Assembly: GCA_963580455.1 (NCBI GenBank)
Contig: OY756960.1
Coordinates: 25,975,238 to 26,039,237 of the forward strand
Source of the DNA: Euonymus europaeus
Taxonomy: Eukaryota > Streptophyta > Magnoliopsida > Celastrales > Celastraceae
DNA length: 64,000 bases
Direction: 5' to 3'
The notes below the pieces were generated by a model. It made no database searches. It saw nothing but the letters and a program-made list of their open reading frames with translations, and was not told the DNA's origin. Numbering within the stretch: position 1 is the stretch's first letter; every line of letters begins with the position of its first letter. The translations under genes were made by a program, and so were the position numbers. Positions 1-11,315 of the stretch are shown here, piece after piece.

Positions 1-450
1 AATTTCGTGTTAGGAACAAGCCAGATAGCTACATCGTCAGATCTTGAAATTATTATTTTTAACTTTACTTTCGTGTCTTTGTTGTTGTATTTGAAGTTCT
101 GATGTGTATGCAAGTTGAGATGAGATTGTTCCTTTTAACTCTACTTTCATGGTTTTATTGCTGTATCAAAAACTCTAATGGAGATTCTGTGCTATGATCT
201 TCTTGGATCTAGAAAGCCCACCAAAGATCTCCGATGGATATTTGAGAAAGGAGACCCAATTCAATGTGAAAGAATGCTTTTGCTTTTGCTCCGTCGATAG
301 TTGATACCAAAACAAACCAAGGCCTCCCTCTATAACTTGGCCTCTTTTAGAAAGAGAAAGTATGAGTAGTACAGATGCAACAGATGAGGAGAGTTGCGAT
401 GCTGACTGAGATTAAGAGGAAAACGTGTCGGTTATTTAGTGGAGCATGCG

Positions 451-476
451 CACCACGTCATCACAATGACGTGGTG
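451..476. promoter_or_regulatory. Perfect ACGT-core palindrome (bZIP-type site)
   Basis: Arms CACCACGTCAT and ATGACGTGGTG are exact reverse complements separated by 4 bases (CACA). Each arm has an ACGT core with a CACGTCA / TGACGTGG context, the G-box/C-box hybrid class bound by plant bZIP factors. It may belong to the promoter of a gene beyond the left edge, transcribed on the minus strand. The sequence match is direct; regulatory function is inference. Confidence 0.5.
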
Positions 477-1117
477 TGCAACAACCACTGAATATTTTCT
501 CCTAAATTTGGGAGAAGATTCCAAATCCAATATATTTGATAACAAATATATTGTTTTCTTTAGCAATAATTTATACAAAAAATATCATTATATCATGATG
601 ATCACTCATAATTATTAATAAAAAATACCCGAATCCTTATTGGGTAATGCCAACGTTAGACTTCTAATATAAAACAAAATCATTCTACAATATACTAATG
701 CCAACATTAACGTCAAAGAAATTTGACTCTATGCATATTTTTATTTTTCATCCGTTTTCTGTTTTCATTTTTCAGAAACATAAAACAATAAAAAATAAAT
801 CGTTGGATGGCTATTTTAAAAATATATGAAAAATAAAAATTGCTTGAAAATATGAAATGAAAAAGAATATTTCCTGAAAATTGAAAACAAAATTAAAAAT
901 ATAGAAAACGAAAAAAAAATTAAGGCGAAGAAATAAAATAACGAGCCGTTGAGTTTCAGATTTCAATTATGTTATACATAAATGCTAGCTTTTTTTTTCT
1001 CTCTCCCTGAGATCTTTCATATTAACAGTACCTTTTTCCTAGTCTAGTACAATTATTATTTTATGGAGTACATCATGGTGAGATCACATGAGGCCGAGAA
1101 TCAAGCCTCCTATGTTA

Positions 1118-1296
1118 GGGCAATAATGGTGTCAAAGTTAATGAGTCTTTAGTTGCTAATATGATTGTATTGAAAAATGTATTTTATTGATGTGATTATA
1201 TTAAGTTATGTGTTTTGATAATATGGATGAGATTCAGAATGAGAATAGTTTCATAGTGAAATCATTTCAGTCCTCTTATCCCTATTGTGATTGCCC
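1118..1296. mobile_element. Tourist-like MITE with TTA duplication
   Basis: The element starts GGGCAATAATGG and its right end reads GGGCAATCACAATAGGG on the other strand. It is flanked on both sides by TTA (1115-1117 and 1297-1299). Non-coding, 179 bp. It belongs to the same family as the elements at 35448-35798 and 35824-36177. The 3-bp TTA duplication suggests PIF/Harbinger-type mobilisation. Confidence 0.55.
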
Positions 1297-2559
1297 TTAA
1301 AAGTCCATGCTGTAAAAAAGAAGTATTTGGTTAAAATCTCACTCGGTCACCCCCACCCCCAACCCCAACCCCAACTGCTTCTAGATTGAGAAACAAAATT
1401 CCCATGAAGGACGCGTTTAAGATTGAGTTTAGATTTTTGGCTACAGAAGTACTTATTTTGAAACTATTAATAATGTATCCGAAGAAAATCCTTACATAAG
1501 TTTTCCTTAGACATACTTCTATTAGCCTATTAGATGTAGAAACTTCAGAGTCAATTTAACTTTTGCCTTTCAAACACAAGAATAAAATGGTATTTGCCAC
1601 TCTGAGAAATGATTTTTAGACTTTGTTCGCGATGTCAGACGTCGTGCGTTAATAGATTCATAGGACAATGTTTAATTAAATACTACAAGTTATAACATTC
1701 ATCGTGGCAAGTCACATTTTTTTAGGAACCTATCACACTTCTACTCAGAAGCTCATTGGACAACAGCAAATCAAGGGTTGGTTACAGTGTTATCACTAGT
1801 GGGATGACAGTCCAAATAGCGAATTGAAAAACTATTTAATTTACAGTAACAGCTCCTACCTTGCTGGAACTAGAGTAACTCTTTTTTCTGCCCAGTCCTG
1901 AACAACTTTCCATAAATCCAAATGCATCAGGCTACTGGTTCCGCTTCCTCCTCCAAATGTCCAGATTCCTGTCGATCAGTTCGATGCATGACTGGGCCTT
2001 GACTACATGTGTCGTTCTTGGCAGAGCTGGTCCACTGATTCTCCAGACACCCACAATTCTGACAGACAAACAAACAAAGCGTTAATAACATAATAAAACC
2101 TTTCCTCGAATTTGGAACAATCTGAGAAAAGTTCAATAAAACCAAAAAAAAAAAAAAAAACAAAACTAATGAATCTGGGCCTTATAGTTTTTTGGGCCGC
2201 CTTACAATTGGACCTAACTACGCCAATACTGGGCCTTGACCATGTGTGTGATGACTGGTGATACTGATATGCATGAATTTTCATGTTTGGTACCGATACA
2301 TTGATACTAACATTTCAAGTCTCCAATTGCATCTTTACCGTCAGAATCCCAACGCCAACTTAAGCAAATAAATCGCCCAGAAGAAGGTTTAACTATCAGT
2401 AGTTACTTGTCAATTAGCTTGAGTTAGTGCCGCAGCTTTCAGTCTTTTTCTAACTACAGAATTAACCACACACTAACACTAGCCTAATAGTGTTTACATA
2501 AACAAACATGACTTCAATATGTGACCGGAAAAAGGTAAAGTCCCACCCAGCAAGTACCA

Positions 2560-5500
2560 TCATGCCCAAGATTCTCCACCTCCTCCTCTGGTATTTATAA
2601 CCCCAATACTCCTAGTCTTCTTAGCTGGCTTACTAAACTGAAATACAGGATGCCTGCACAGCCTCCTGACTCCATTCTTTAAACTTAGCCAGTCTCCACT
2701 GTCATATTCACCTCTACATTCGTTTTCTAAATCCCCCATCTTGCACCTAGATGGTGTGTTGCTACCAGATTCCTCTCCATCACTCATGTTCAGCATGCTC
2801 CAATATTTCTCGTCAATTTTAGTTTCCAGTCTATCCAAAGTGGAAGTCCTCAAGAACTCACCAATGGCTGGTCCTGCAGGGGAACAGGGTTTTGGAGTTT
2901 GTTCATAGGATTTTTCTTCCTTCAAGTTCGACAGATGAGGTTTACTCTTGTCACCTACAGAAAATGAGCACGATGAGAACAACCTAGCATTGGCAGCAGG
3001 CTCCTCTCTTTCCCTGAGTGTCTTCAAGATCAAAGTCTTGAGGAAGTTCATAACTTGCACAGCATGAATCAATGCTGTCAAAGGATCAGCCATCTGCATC
3101 AACACAGCAACAACCTTTCTGTTTAGACCACGATTTAAATAACAAAGTGTTCACAAACAAATAGACTGTCCTAATTGGTTGTAATAGTGAAAAACTAATT
3201 GATCATCATCAAATCAGCACAACCACACGTGTCTCAGAGATTTTGGGTAACCAAGCATTGAGATGAGTGATAAATCAAACGTTAAAACCAGAAGAACTCA
3301 CTATAATTGAACCAATTATTAACATGCCTTCGTGAAAACATAAAAATTGGTACGATGTAAGATCAAAAGTGCAAAATATTCCTCGCATTGAGCCAACTAA
3401 GACATCAATGCACATGAATCAGAATTCAGAATGATTATACCGAATAACACAAACACAAGTTCATGAAACCTTAGTCATGTTGGGGGCGAAGACCATAGCA
3501 ATATTGCGTGCGTTCATCTTATTGTGTCGTTCAAACTCCACAACATCTGCCATCAAATTGATTGCCCAGTCAAGCAATGCTGCTTCCATCTGAGGAAGTA
3601 ACTTCACCAGTTGAGTACAATCATCTTCCGTGTTGCAGTGCATCACCTGTTCTGGTGTAAGAGAATCAAGTACCCCAGTTGGAAGTTCTCTGAGCCATGC
3701 CTGCCAAGTATGAAAATATTGCACAAACCAGTTCAGTAGAAGTTCACTACAAGTCCTGTTAAGTGGAGATAGAAAGATAAAAAAGAAACGAAAATAGAAG
3801 GTTATAACTAGAAGTTTTGTGCACGGAATAGTGAAAAGCTGCACAAGACAACCTTGAATGCAAGATCCCAGGGTTTAGAAATACAAGCTACAGAGAGGGG
3901 GAAAGACATATTTTTCTGACATGTGGTCTCTCATTTTTTATAATGAGTTATACAAAAAAGACATGCCAAAAGTAAGAGCATAACCAGGATAAGTTCGTAT
4001 TGATATGGTTGTGTAATTGAGTAGATTCATGTGCATTTTTGTGCATACCTTTATTAAACCTGCCAAACAATGCACATCAATCCCACGTGGCACCACACCT
4101 CTGTTTAGCTGGTCTCTTACATATTCTTCATGGCTATTCTCACCAGTTATCCGGAATATTCCTTCTGCCTTCAAGGGAAAAATATAAGCGTGAAATGAAG
4201 ACTCCAAATTGAACTGAACAAATAAAGTAAAGTTCATGTTAATTCTCTATCAATCAGACTACAAGTGTATAAACATACTGTGAGGCCTCCTTCTGAATAC
4301 AGACGTTTTTGCATCATCATAAGAATTGTTGGTACACTGTTTCCTCTGTTATCAAAAGAACACTGCATTGAACTGGCAGAAACTCCAAATACACTTGCAC
4401 TGGAAGATAACCAAATGAATTGCAACAAGTTAAAATAATCAACGAAAAAAAAGGAAATGATATTTAGGAGCCACAGAATGTTTTAACAATGAACCCAAAA
4501 ATAGTTCAGGAAATCTACAGATTTTATCTGGAAATAGAATAAAATACAATCATTAGACCAAGCGGTGTTCAACCATTTATGAGTAGGATCCAAGCAAGAT
4601 AAATAATTCAAAATAAATTCCATAAAGCAAGAGAAGCAAGGGCATTTGTTCTTCAATAATAAGTGAATCCACCCAAGCAACAGAGCAGACGAGTGCAGTT
4701 TTCTCCTCTGCTCCATACACAAACTAAAACACATATTGTGGCTCTTCCTAAACATTTATAATTCCCCATTGAACAAGAAGATTGTTCCCCCTGTTGATGT
4801 CCTTTGTCTCTGTATTCCCTATTTACCAATTCAACATGAAAAATGCCCGGGTTCAGAATTAAAAATTCCATTTGCAGATAGCTGATTTAGGCTGAGTTAC
4901 ATTTTTTTTACAAGCTTCTGCTATTAACTATCTTTACAAGTAAAAACTGGTAATAAGCCGTGTCAACTTATGGAGGGAGTCATTCACAGAAAAATAGATA
5001 CTGCAGAGTGAAGGGAACTCTAGAGGACTAATTGAGGGCACAAACTAATTGCATGTTCAGAAATGGTAACACAACCAAAACCAGGAATGTTAAACTTGAT
5101 GATGATGATAACAAATCTTAAAATAAATTCAGTGGGGAATTATTCGGATCATATATGTATTTTCAATATGTTTGATTGGTGTTTTATATAGTAATTTTGG
5201 AAGGCACAAACCTCGCTTCAAATACAAGGAAGGAGATCGAGGATGTCAATAATGGTAGCTTCAAAAGTTTAATTAATTCTTCATGCGTTAAAGCAAATAC
5301 TTCTATATAAGACATAAACGCAATCTGAGTGTACAGGTTAATCGTAGCATTTAACCTGTTTAACTGATTGACTAACAACAAACAAACATTATGCCAACCA
5401 CAAATTGAATATCAAACTCAAGGAAACTGTGAAATTCTTAGAGACAGAAAATCAATGTAGGACAAACCTCGCGCTGGGCACTCTCCTCGAGACTTCAGGC

Positions 5501-5928
5501 TGGAGCTCGGTAGGCAAACCGAGAAATCCATTAAACTTGTCGAAGGTCACATGCGAGACGTGCCTGACATCCATCGGGCAGCTAATGTCCATGGAAGAAA
5601 CGTCGTCCCTCTCCACACTGCACGTGATAAGTGACTTCCTCAAAACCGTCACCAGAATATCAAGAACCGCGGATTGATTCCCACCGGCATTATCTCTCTC
5701 TTCCAGTTTCCCCTCAAATCTCGATCTCGGACTAATAAACGGAGTGGAAATCGGATTCTCACTATTCATATCGTCACCTCCATCCTCATAACCTGCTTCT
5801 TCTTCTTCAGATTCATCTTGTTTCCCTTCACCTTCTTTACCGCCGTCGAAATACGGAGGGAGAGGAGCAGAGTTGAACTCACTGAGTCCAACGAGCCCGC
5901 AAGATTTGGATCGGAAGAGTCTCGTCAT
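2560..5928 (-). CDS. ROPGAP: ROP GTPase-activating protein with CRIB motif
   Basis: Accelerates GTP hydrolysis on plant ROP/RAC small GTPases at the cell cortex. Five minus-strand exons join in frame: 5468-5928, 4279-4399, 4049-4168, 3470-3700 and 2560-3093, giving 488 residues. All introns show GT..AG. The acidic N-terminus is followed by a CRIB motif at about residues 115-150 (ISCPMDVRHVSHVTF...), which binds active ROP. The RhoGAP domain runs from about 160 to 330, with the catalytic arginine finger in AEGIFRITG (about R200) and the conserved block MNARNIAMVFAPNMT. The C-terminal tail is low-complexity and ends GGGGESWA. Start chosen at the first Met, which opens the conserved MTRLFRSKSC segment. 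Intron 1 is about 1.07 kb. From memory the nearest Arabidopsis gene is ROPGAP3 (At2g46710), which also neighbours CRK3. Confidence 0.93.
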
Positions 5929-8001
5929 TTAGCGGTAATTGCTTTCGCTTTCTCCAATTCTTCCCGCTACAAAGAAATAGAGAAGTTGGAAAGTGTGTGG
6001 AGTTGGTTGGAAATGAGAGTGAATTATTATTAATGATAAAGATAAGAGAATGGAAGGAGAGATTGCTTGGAAAGGGAGAGAATAATAGAATGATTTCGAG
6101 TGATCGAGACGTCTGGTTTTTGGGCTGAACTACAAATAATCTACTCATAATATAATGGTGCAAAAATAATTATCTTTCCATCACTATGTTTTAATTTTTT
6201 TCATTAAAAAAAAAACATAAATAGTTATCTTGCCTCAATTAATTTGACATCGTTTATTTTATCATAAGAAATTCGAGAATTATCTACATTTTTTTTGTCG
6301 TTAATATTGATCATCGACATAAAATTTATATTCTTAAAACTTCGTAGGTAATTTAAACACGAATATGAAAAATTTTATTGATAATTATTGATAAATTTTT
6401 TTGCTAGTAATCCATCGATAAAAAATTAAAAAAAAATCAGCAACTAAAAAAAACTCCGCCTATAATCCGTATGGGAAAAAAATCATCAATAATCTGTTGA
6501 TAAAAGAATGAAAAAAAAATTATCATCGCTATATTAAATTTTTTACTGATAATAAACTAAGTATTCGTACTAATTTTTGTCATATTTTTTAATACTAAAA
6601 TTTTAAAAAATAATTAAAAATCATTTAAAAATATTAATCTAGTCAACGTTAACGTCTCGTACATTAAATTAAGCGCAATACAACGTTCGCAGTTTTGACC
6701 GAATTGGACTCCAGTTTTAGCTTGATTTTTCTTTGAATTTGATGATGTTTGTTTTGCGAACTCTGTGTGTGAGTGGAAAGTGGGTCCGGACCACCTCGTG
6801 ATCGAAGACGGCTACTTGACGTCCAGGAACACGACGACGAGTTTGGATTCTTCCGGTGGATGAGTCTGTGAAAGCACGTCCGTTCGATAAATTTCAATTC
6901 TTCATATTTCGATTTTTCAATTTTATTATTTATTATATTATATATGAGTGTAGTTTTACGATTAATAATAACTCCAAATCCTTTTCCAATGAAGGGCGTG
7001 TACTTTCAGTAGACATTTTGGAAAGTTAAATGATTTGTTATTATTAGCAGTAGGGGCAAGCATCTCTGGGTTTGGAGAATTAGGATTCGAATCTACTTAT
7101 TGCCAAACAAATGTATTAATTTAGTATTTTGCTTTCTAACTCCAACATACTGTCACGTGCTCGAGTGAATTTGTTCCTTTGTTGCCTTTTTCTTCATCTC
7201 TGTCCCAATTTTAGTTTGGAAAACATTTCACCACACACGAGTTAAAAAGGTACTATTGTTAGGGTATAATTCATACATGATTTGAGAGAGTCACAACTAG
7301 CTAATTGAATATTAACAACCGGACGTGTGATGAGTGGGAATCAATCCTTAGCTCAAGAAGGAATTGTCATCCCACCTAAAATTCGCACCAATTAAAGTTC
7401 TGGGATAAATCCTGCCTCTGTGGTTCAAATATCTTACCTATATCATTAGACCCAGACTTGGGTATCACTTATTGGATCGACAGTTTTGATCATTATATGT
7501 TAGTAACGCTACTAATTATGAATTGGCCCGAAAAATAAAACAATAATACGATAAATTATGGCATTTGTCTACAAGCTCGCCTTGCCCTAATTGTAATTAA
7601 TAATCCATAATAGTAAGTTGGTGGATATTAAAAACTCAATTAATTTGGTAGCTGGTACCTCTATAACAAAAATGCAATAAAAGAGGAACGCATGGCACGT
7701 GAATCCTGATCGGACGGTAGTTCTGCTGCATGGTCCCCGATGCAAACTCATTTTGATGATTCACATGTATGTATGTATGTACTGTTTCATGTGATTCCTC
7801 ATTAATCATTATCCTCTGTTAACCACAACTACTGAATAATTTTTGTGAGGTTTATTATCTATTATTGACCAAGTATTCTTAATCGTGAAATTTGTTTGGA
7901 AGTGTTTGGGCTATTCAATTTTAGTTACATACAATTGTCTTCCTAATCCAAAACACATCACAATCAAATGAGGATCAGCTCACGCAGACATTATTTTTAT
8001 A

Positions 8002-8210
8002 CTATTTCCGTTCCCAAATAATTGTCGCTTTAATTTTTTTTTGTTTCAAAATATCTGTCGTTTTATAAATTCGAAACATAATTAATATTTTTAATAATTA
8101 CACCATTAATTGATTTTTCATTTTTTTAACAAGGGTATTTCAATTCAATTCATTTAATTTTTACTAATATCATGATTATTTAAACGACACTCATTTTGAA
8201 ACGGAGGGAG
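8002..8210. mobile_element. Stowaway-like MITE
   Basis: The right end reads CTCCCTCCGTTTCAAAATGA on the minus strand, close to the Stowaway terminal consensus CTCCCTCCGT. The left end CTATTTCCGTTCCCAAATAA is a decayed version preceded by TA. It is non-coding, AT-rich and about 209 bp. The right-hand TA duplication is not clean, so the copy looks old. Confidence 0.6.
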
Positions 8211-8244
8211 TCATATATGTGTGTGTAATAGTACTAATAGAATC

Positions 8245-8933
8245 TAGGGGTGTCCGTTCGGTTTTTAACCGAAACCGAAATGTCCGAAGTGTTTCGGTTA
8301 TGATATTTTACAATCCATAACCGAAAAATATAATTCGGATACCCAAACCAAAAAAACCGAATTTTTTCGGTTCAGATCGGATCGGTTTTCGGATAACCAA
8401 ACAAAAAGGCAAAAACATGTTTTAACATTTTAAAAATATAAAAATACATGTGTTTTGATATTGTAATTTTCTAATTAAGAAGCATTTCATCAATCTAATA
8501 AGAAAAATAAAAAAAATCTTGAAGGATGAAATCTCTTTTGTATTGACTTCTTCTATTTCATTGCACAACATATGTTTTAAAATATTGTGGATCGACATTG
8601 AAATAACGAAGTCGATGGACGAGTGAGAGAGCGGAATGAGTAGAGATATTATGTCAATCCTTAATGAAGAAATTGAAAATATTTGGGGCTAAATCTTAGA
8701 TTTTTGGGTTTTAATTGCTTGAATAACTAAATATATAAAACATAAAAGTTATTTGGTTTTTTTCGGTTAAATCCGAAACCGAATCCGAAAAAACCGAATC
8801 CGAAAAAATATCTGAAAAATCTATAAATTTATAACCGAATCCGAAACCGTTAACCAAAAAACCGAAACCGAAAAGTGAATAACCACGGTTTCGGATCGGT
8901 TCCTCGGTTGCAGATCGGATTTGGACACCCCTA
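8245..8933. mobile_element. Non-autonomous hAT MITE, copy 1
   Basis: Ends TAGGGGTGTCC and GGACACCCCTA are inverted repeats. A perfect 8-bp duplication ATAGAATC flanks it (8237-8244 and 8934-8941), the hallmark of hAT transposition. Subterminal regions carry many CCGAAACCGAA / TTCGGTTCGG motifs, likely transposase-binding repeats; the middle is AT-rich and non-coding. A second copy of the family lies at 49604-50177. Confidence 0.85.
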
Positions 8934-11315
8934 ATAGAATCCGCTGGCGACCAACTTAATTAATTAAGAAAAATGCTAACTGAAGTTAACAAAATCGAAG
9001 CTGTAGAGTCAAATAATTAATCATGTCAAGATAAAACGTCTCACATCAAAAAATTGAGGGGAAAAATAAGATAAAACTGCGGGAGCTCAAGCTTCAAAGC
9101 AGCGAATGCCTCTGTCAACACACGCAATGCCAACTTTGACAGAGTTGCTTTCGCCCTAAAATAGGTATTTTGGAATGTACGAATCCTTTATAGAAGAGCA
9201 CTGTGACATATATATGCTTTAGGCTGAGGAATTTTAAGGATGGTGACATCATTCCTATCGGCATTTTGGAGTAACGCAGTACCCAATCTAGAAACCTTTC
9301 ATTGAATAATCATCATGTGCGTACGTGCGTACTGGTACTGCCGCAGATATTATGAAAAAGGCGGTCTTGGTTGTTAATTTGTTGAGTGGGTAGTTGCTGC
9401 TCATCAAGATATACGACGTGCATGATTGATGATGATAGAAGAGTAACCAAGAAGACAATCCCGGCCGGCCATCTCCCAACAACTCCAGGATTCTTGTTAT
9501 TGAAGCGTTACACACTAGCACGCCCGATCTCATGCAAAAGACACAGCGAAAATGACTAAGCCGGTTGTTGCTGTGAATTCCTTTGAAGCTACTCCAAGAA
9601 TCCTTTTATAGGTTCCACGGGCCTTTCTAGGGGTGGAGGAGTCTCGACAAGTTAGGCGGAGTCTAAGTAACAGCTTAACAAAAAGCATTAACTTAAACAT
9701 TGGGTGATTTGTGAAATAAGATATCACATTAGACACACGAAACAACTCAACTCAACTTGTATGTGAAAAATGGATTTGTTTTGTTTTTCATCATTCTTCA
9801 TTGGAAAATGAAAACAAAATGTATATTTTAAGTTAAAAAAATAGCTAAGAGAGTTTTTATCACACATCATGACATCCAACGTTGAATGTTTACCATGTGT
9901 CCGAAATGCATAGATTATGGTTACCCTTCCTCATTTGTCTCATTTGTTTGTTTGATGGATTTATCAATTACTGGGCTAGGCTAGAGGTGTCCAGTGAATG
10001 GGCCCATATGATAAGGCCATTCCGCATTCAACCCTTAGTACCTACCCACTTATTTATTTGGGCCTTATGCATATATACAGTACGTGATAAGTGATTATCC
10101 TAACCAATTAATGAGATTGTCACATATAACTGCCTGTTAAATGAGAACAAGATGGATTGGACCTTCTCATTGACGGCGGACCAAAAGGTAAATAAAAAAC
10201 ACCCTTGACCACTTAAGCGGCCAGCCCAAGTTCAGCTCAGGCCCAACTGTATTCAATAAATGTATAGTACGTATTTCAACCATTAGAAAATGAACGGACA
10301 TGACGATGGCATACACATGTATATGGTTCATAAATATTGTCAATTCGCCATAATCTTAATTTATACAAAAGTTTAACAACTCCATCAGAATTGCTCTTAA
10401 TTTTGTGGTTTTTATAATACCTTGTATACATGTATAATTGTGACATTTTTAGTAATTTGAATAGTCCAGATTCAAAGTGAAGTAGCTGAACGGTTAGGAT
10501 AATAATTCATGACATATCAAGCGAGTGCAGATTTAAAATTTTACTATGTCTTCAGAGAAATATTAATTAAATAAAATAAAAATAGGTAAAGACAAAATCG
10601 AAACTCAAATGGAAGTAGAGGATGATCGATATAACCCATTTTGGGGCTAATTATTTTTTAAAAAGTGATTTATGAATAGTATTTAGTTTACCAAATTCAA
10701 TTATTATTCATTTGTTTAAAATAAAAATTAAATTTAACATGGATGAATAAAAAAATTGAACAGTTGGATATAAATTCAAAAAATTATAAATGTTTTTTTT
10801 TTGTTGGTTAAATTTGATTTAAATATATTATTGAATACTTAAATTTAAAAAATGTAATATAATTTATTAAAAAAATATGGCCCACGATGGGTTAAAAAAC
10901 AGTCATGCTGCTTCCAATGGGGCTCTGACTAGTGGCAGTGCCCCGTATCAGGCCGTTCAAACGTTTCAGATTTTCAATTTCTGTTTCTGACTCTACAAAT
11001 CGAACGGCAATAATAGATGCAAAGATTTGGGTTAGCTATTCTCTGTGTCACACTCGCCTGTGTTTCCTTTTTGAGGACTGAACATAGCTGCTGGCATCGC
11101 TTTCTCTGTCTTTGTCTCACTCTCTCTGACTAAATTCCAGTTTCATCCACTTCTCTTATCGTTTTCTTGCTGTGGATCTTTCTTCTCCTTTTGTACTCTC
11201 CTTTTGTTTTCTTTCCGGTGGTCGTCAGATCTGCTGGAGGGTATTTTTAAGCCGTTCGATGTGTGGACTTTGACTGACTCGTAATCCGATACAGCTGCGG
11301 AGCAGGGGGTGTGCG

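Larger units (their letters stand above)
1..2559. other. Intergenic spacer left of ROPGAP
   Basis: No coding gene is recognised. The stretch holds an ACGT-core palindrome (451-476), a small MITE (1118-1296) and a C/A-rich microsatellite of CCCCAA-like units (about 1349-1375). The last few hundred bases are probably 3' untranslated sequence of the minus-strand ROPGAP gene. The short ORFs around 1927-2284 cross a poly-A/T run and show no family resemblance, so they are not called as genes. Confidence 0.6.
5929..11315. other. Intergenic spacer between ROPGAP and the kinase gene
   Basis: The first few hundred bases are probably the ROPGAP 5' untranslated region and promoter, and the last ~300 bases the kinase 5' untranslated region, which contains CT-rich runs. 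Between them are a Stowaway-like MITE (8002-8210) and a hAT MITE (8245-8933). The rest is AT-rich. Short ORFs at 6664-6897, 9288-9745 and 9882-10094 match no family I recognise and are not called. Confidence 0.6.

Noticed and set aside
6664..6897. 77-codon minus-strand ORF upstream of ROPGAP
   Set aside because: Its ATG lies downstream of AT-rich repeats, no domain is visible and it cannot be joined to the ROPGAP frame.
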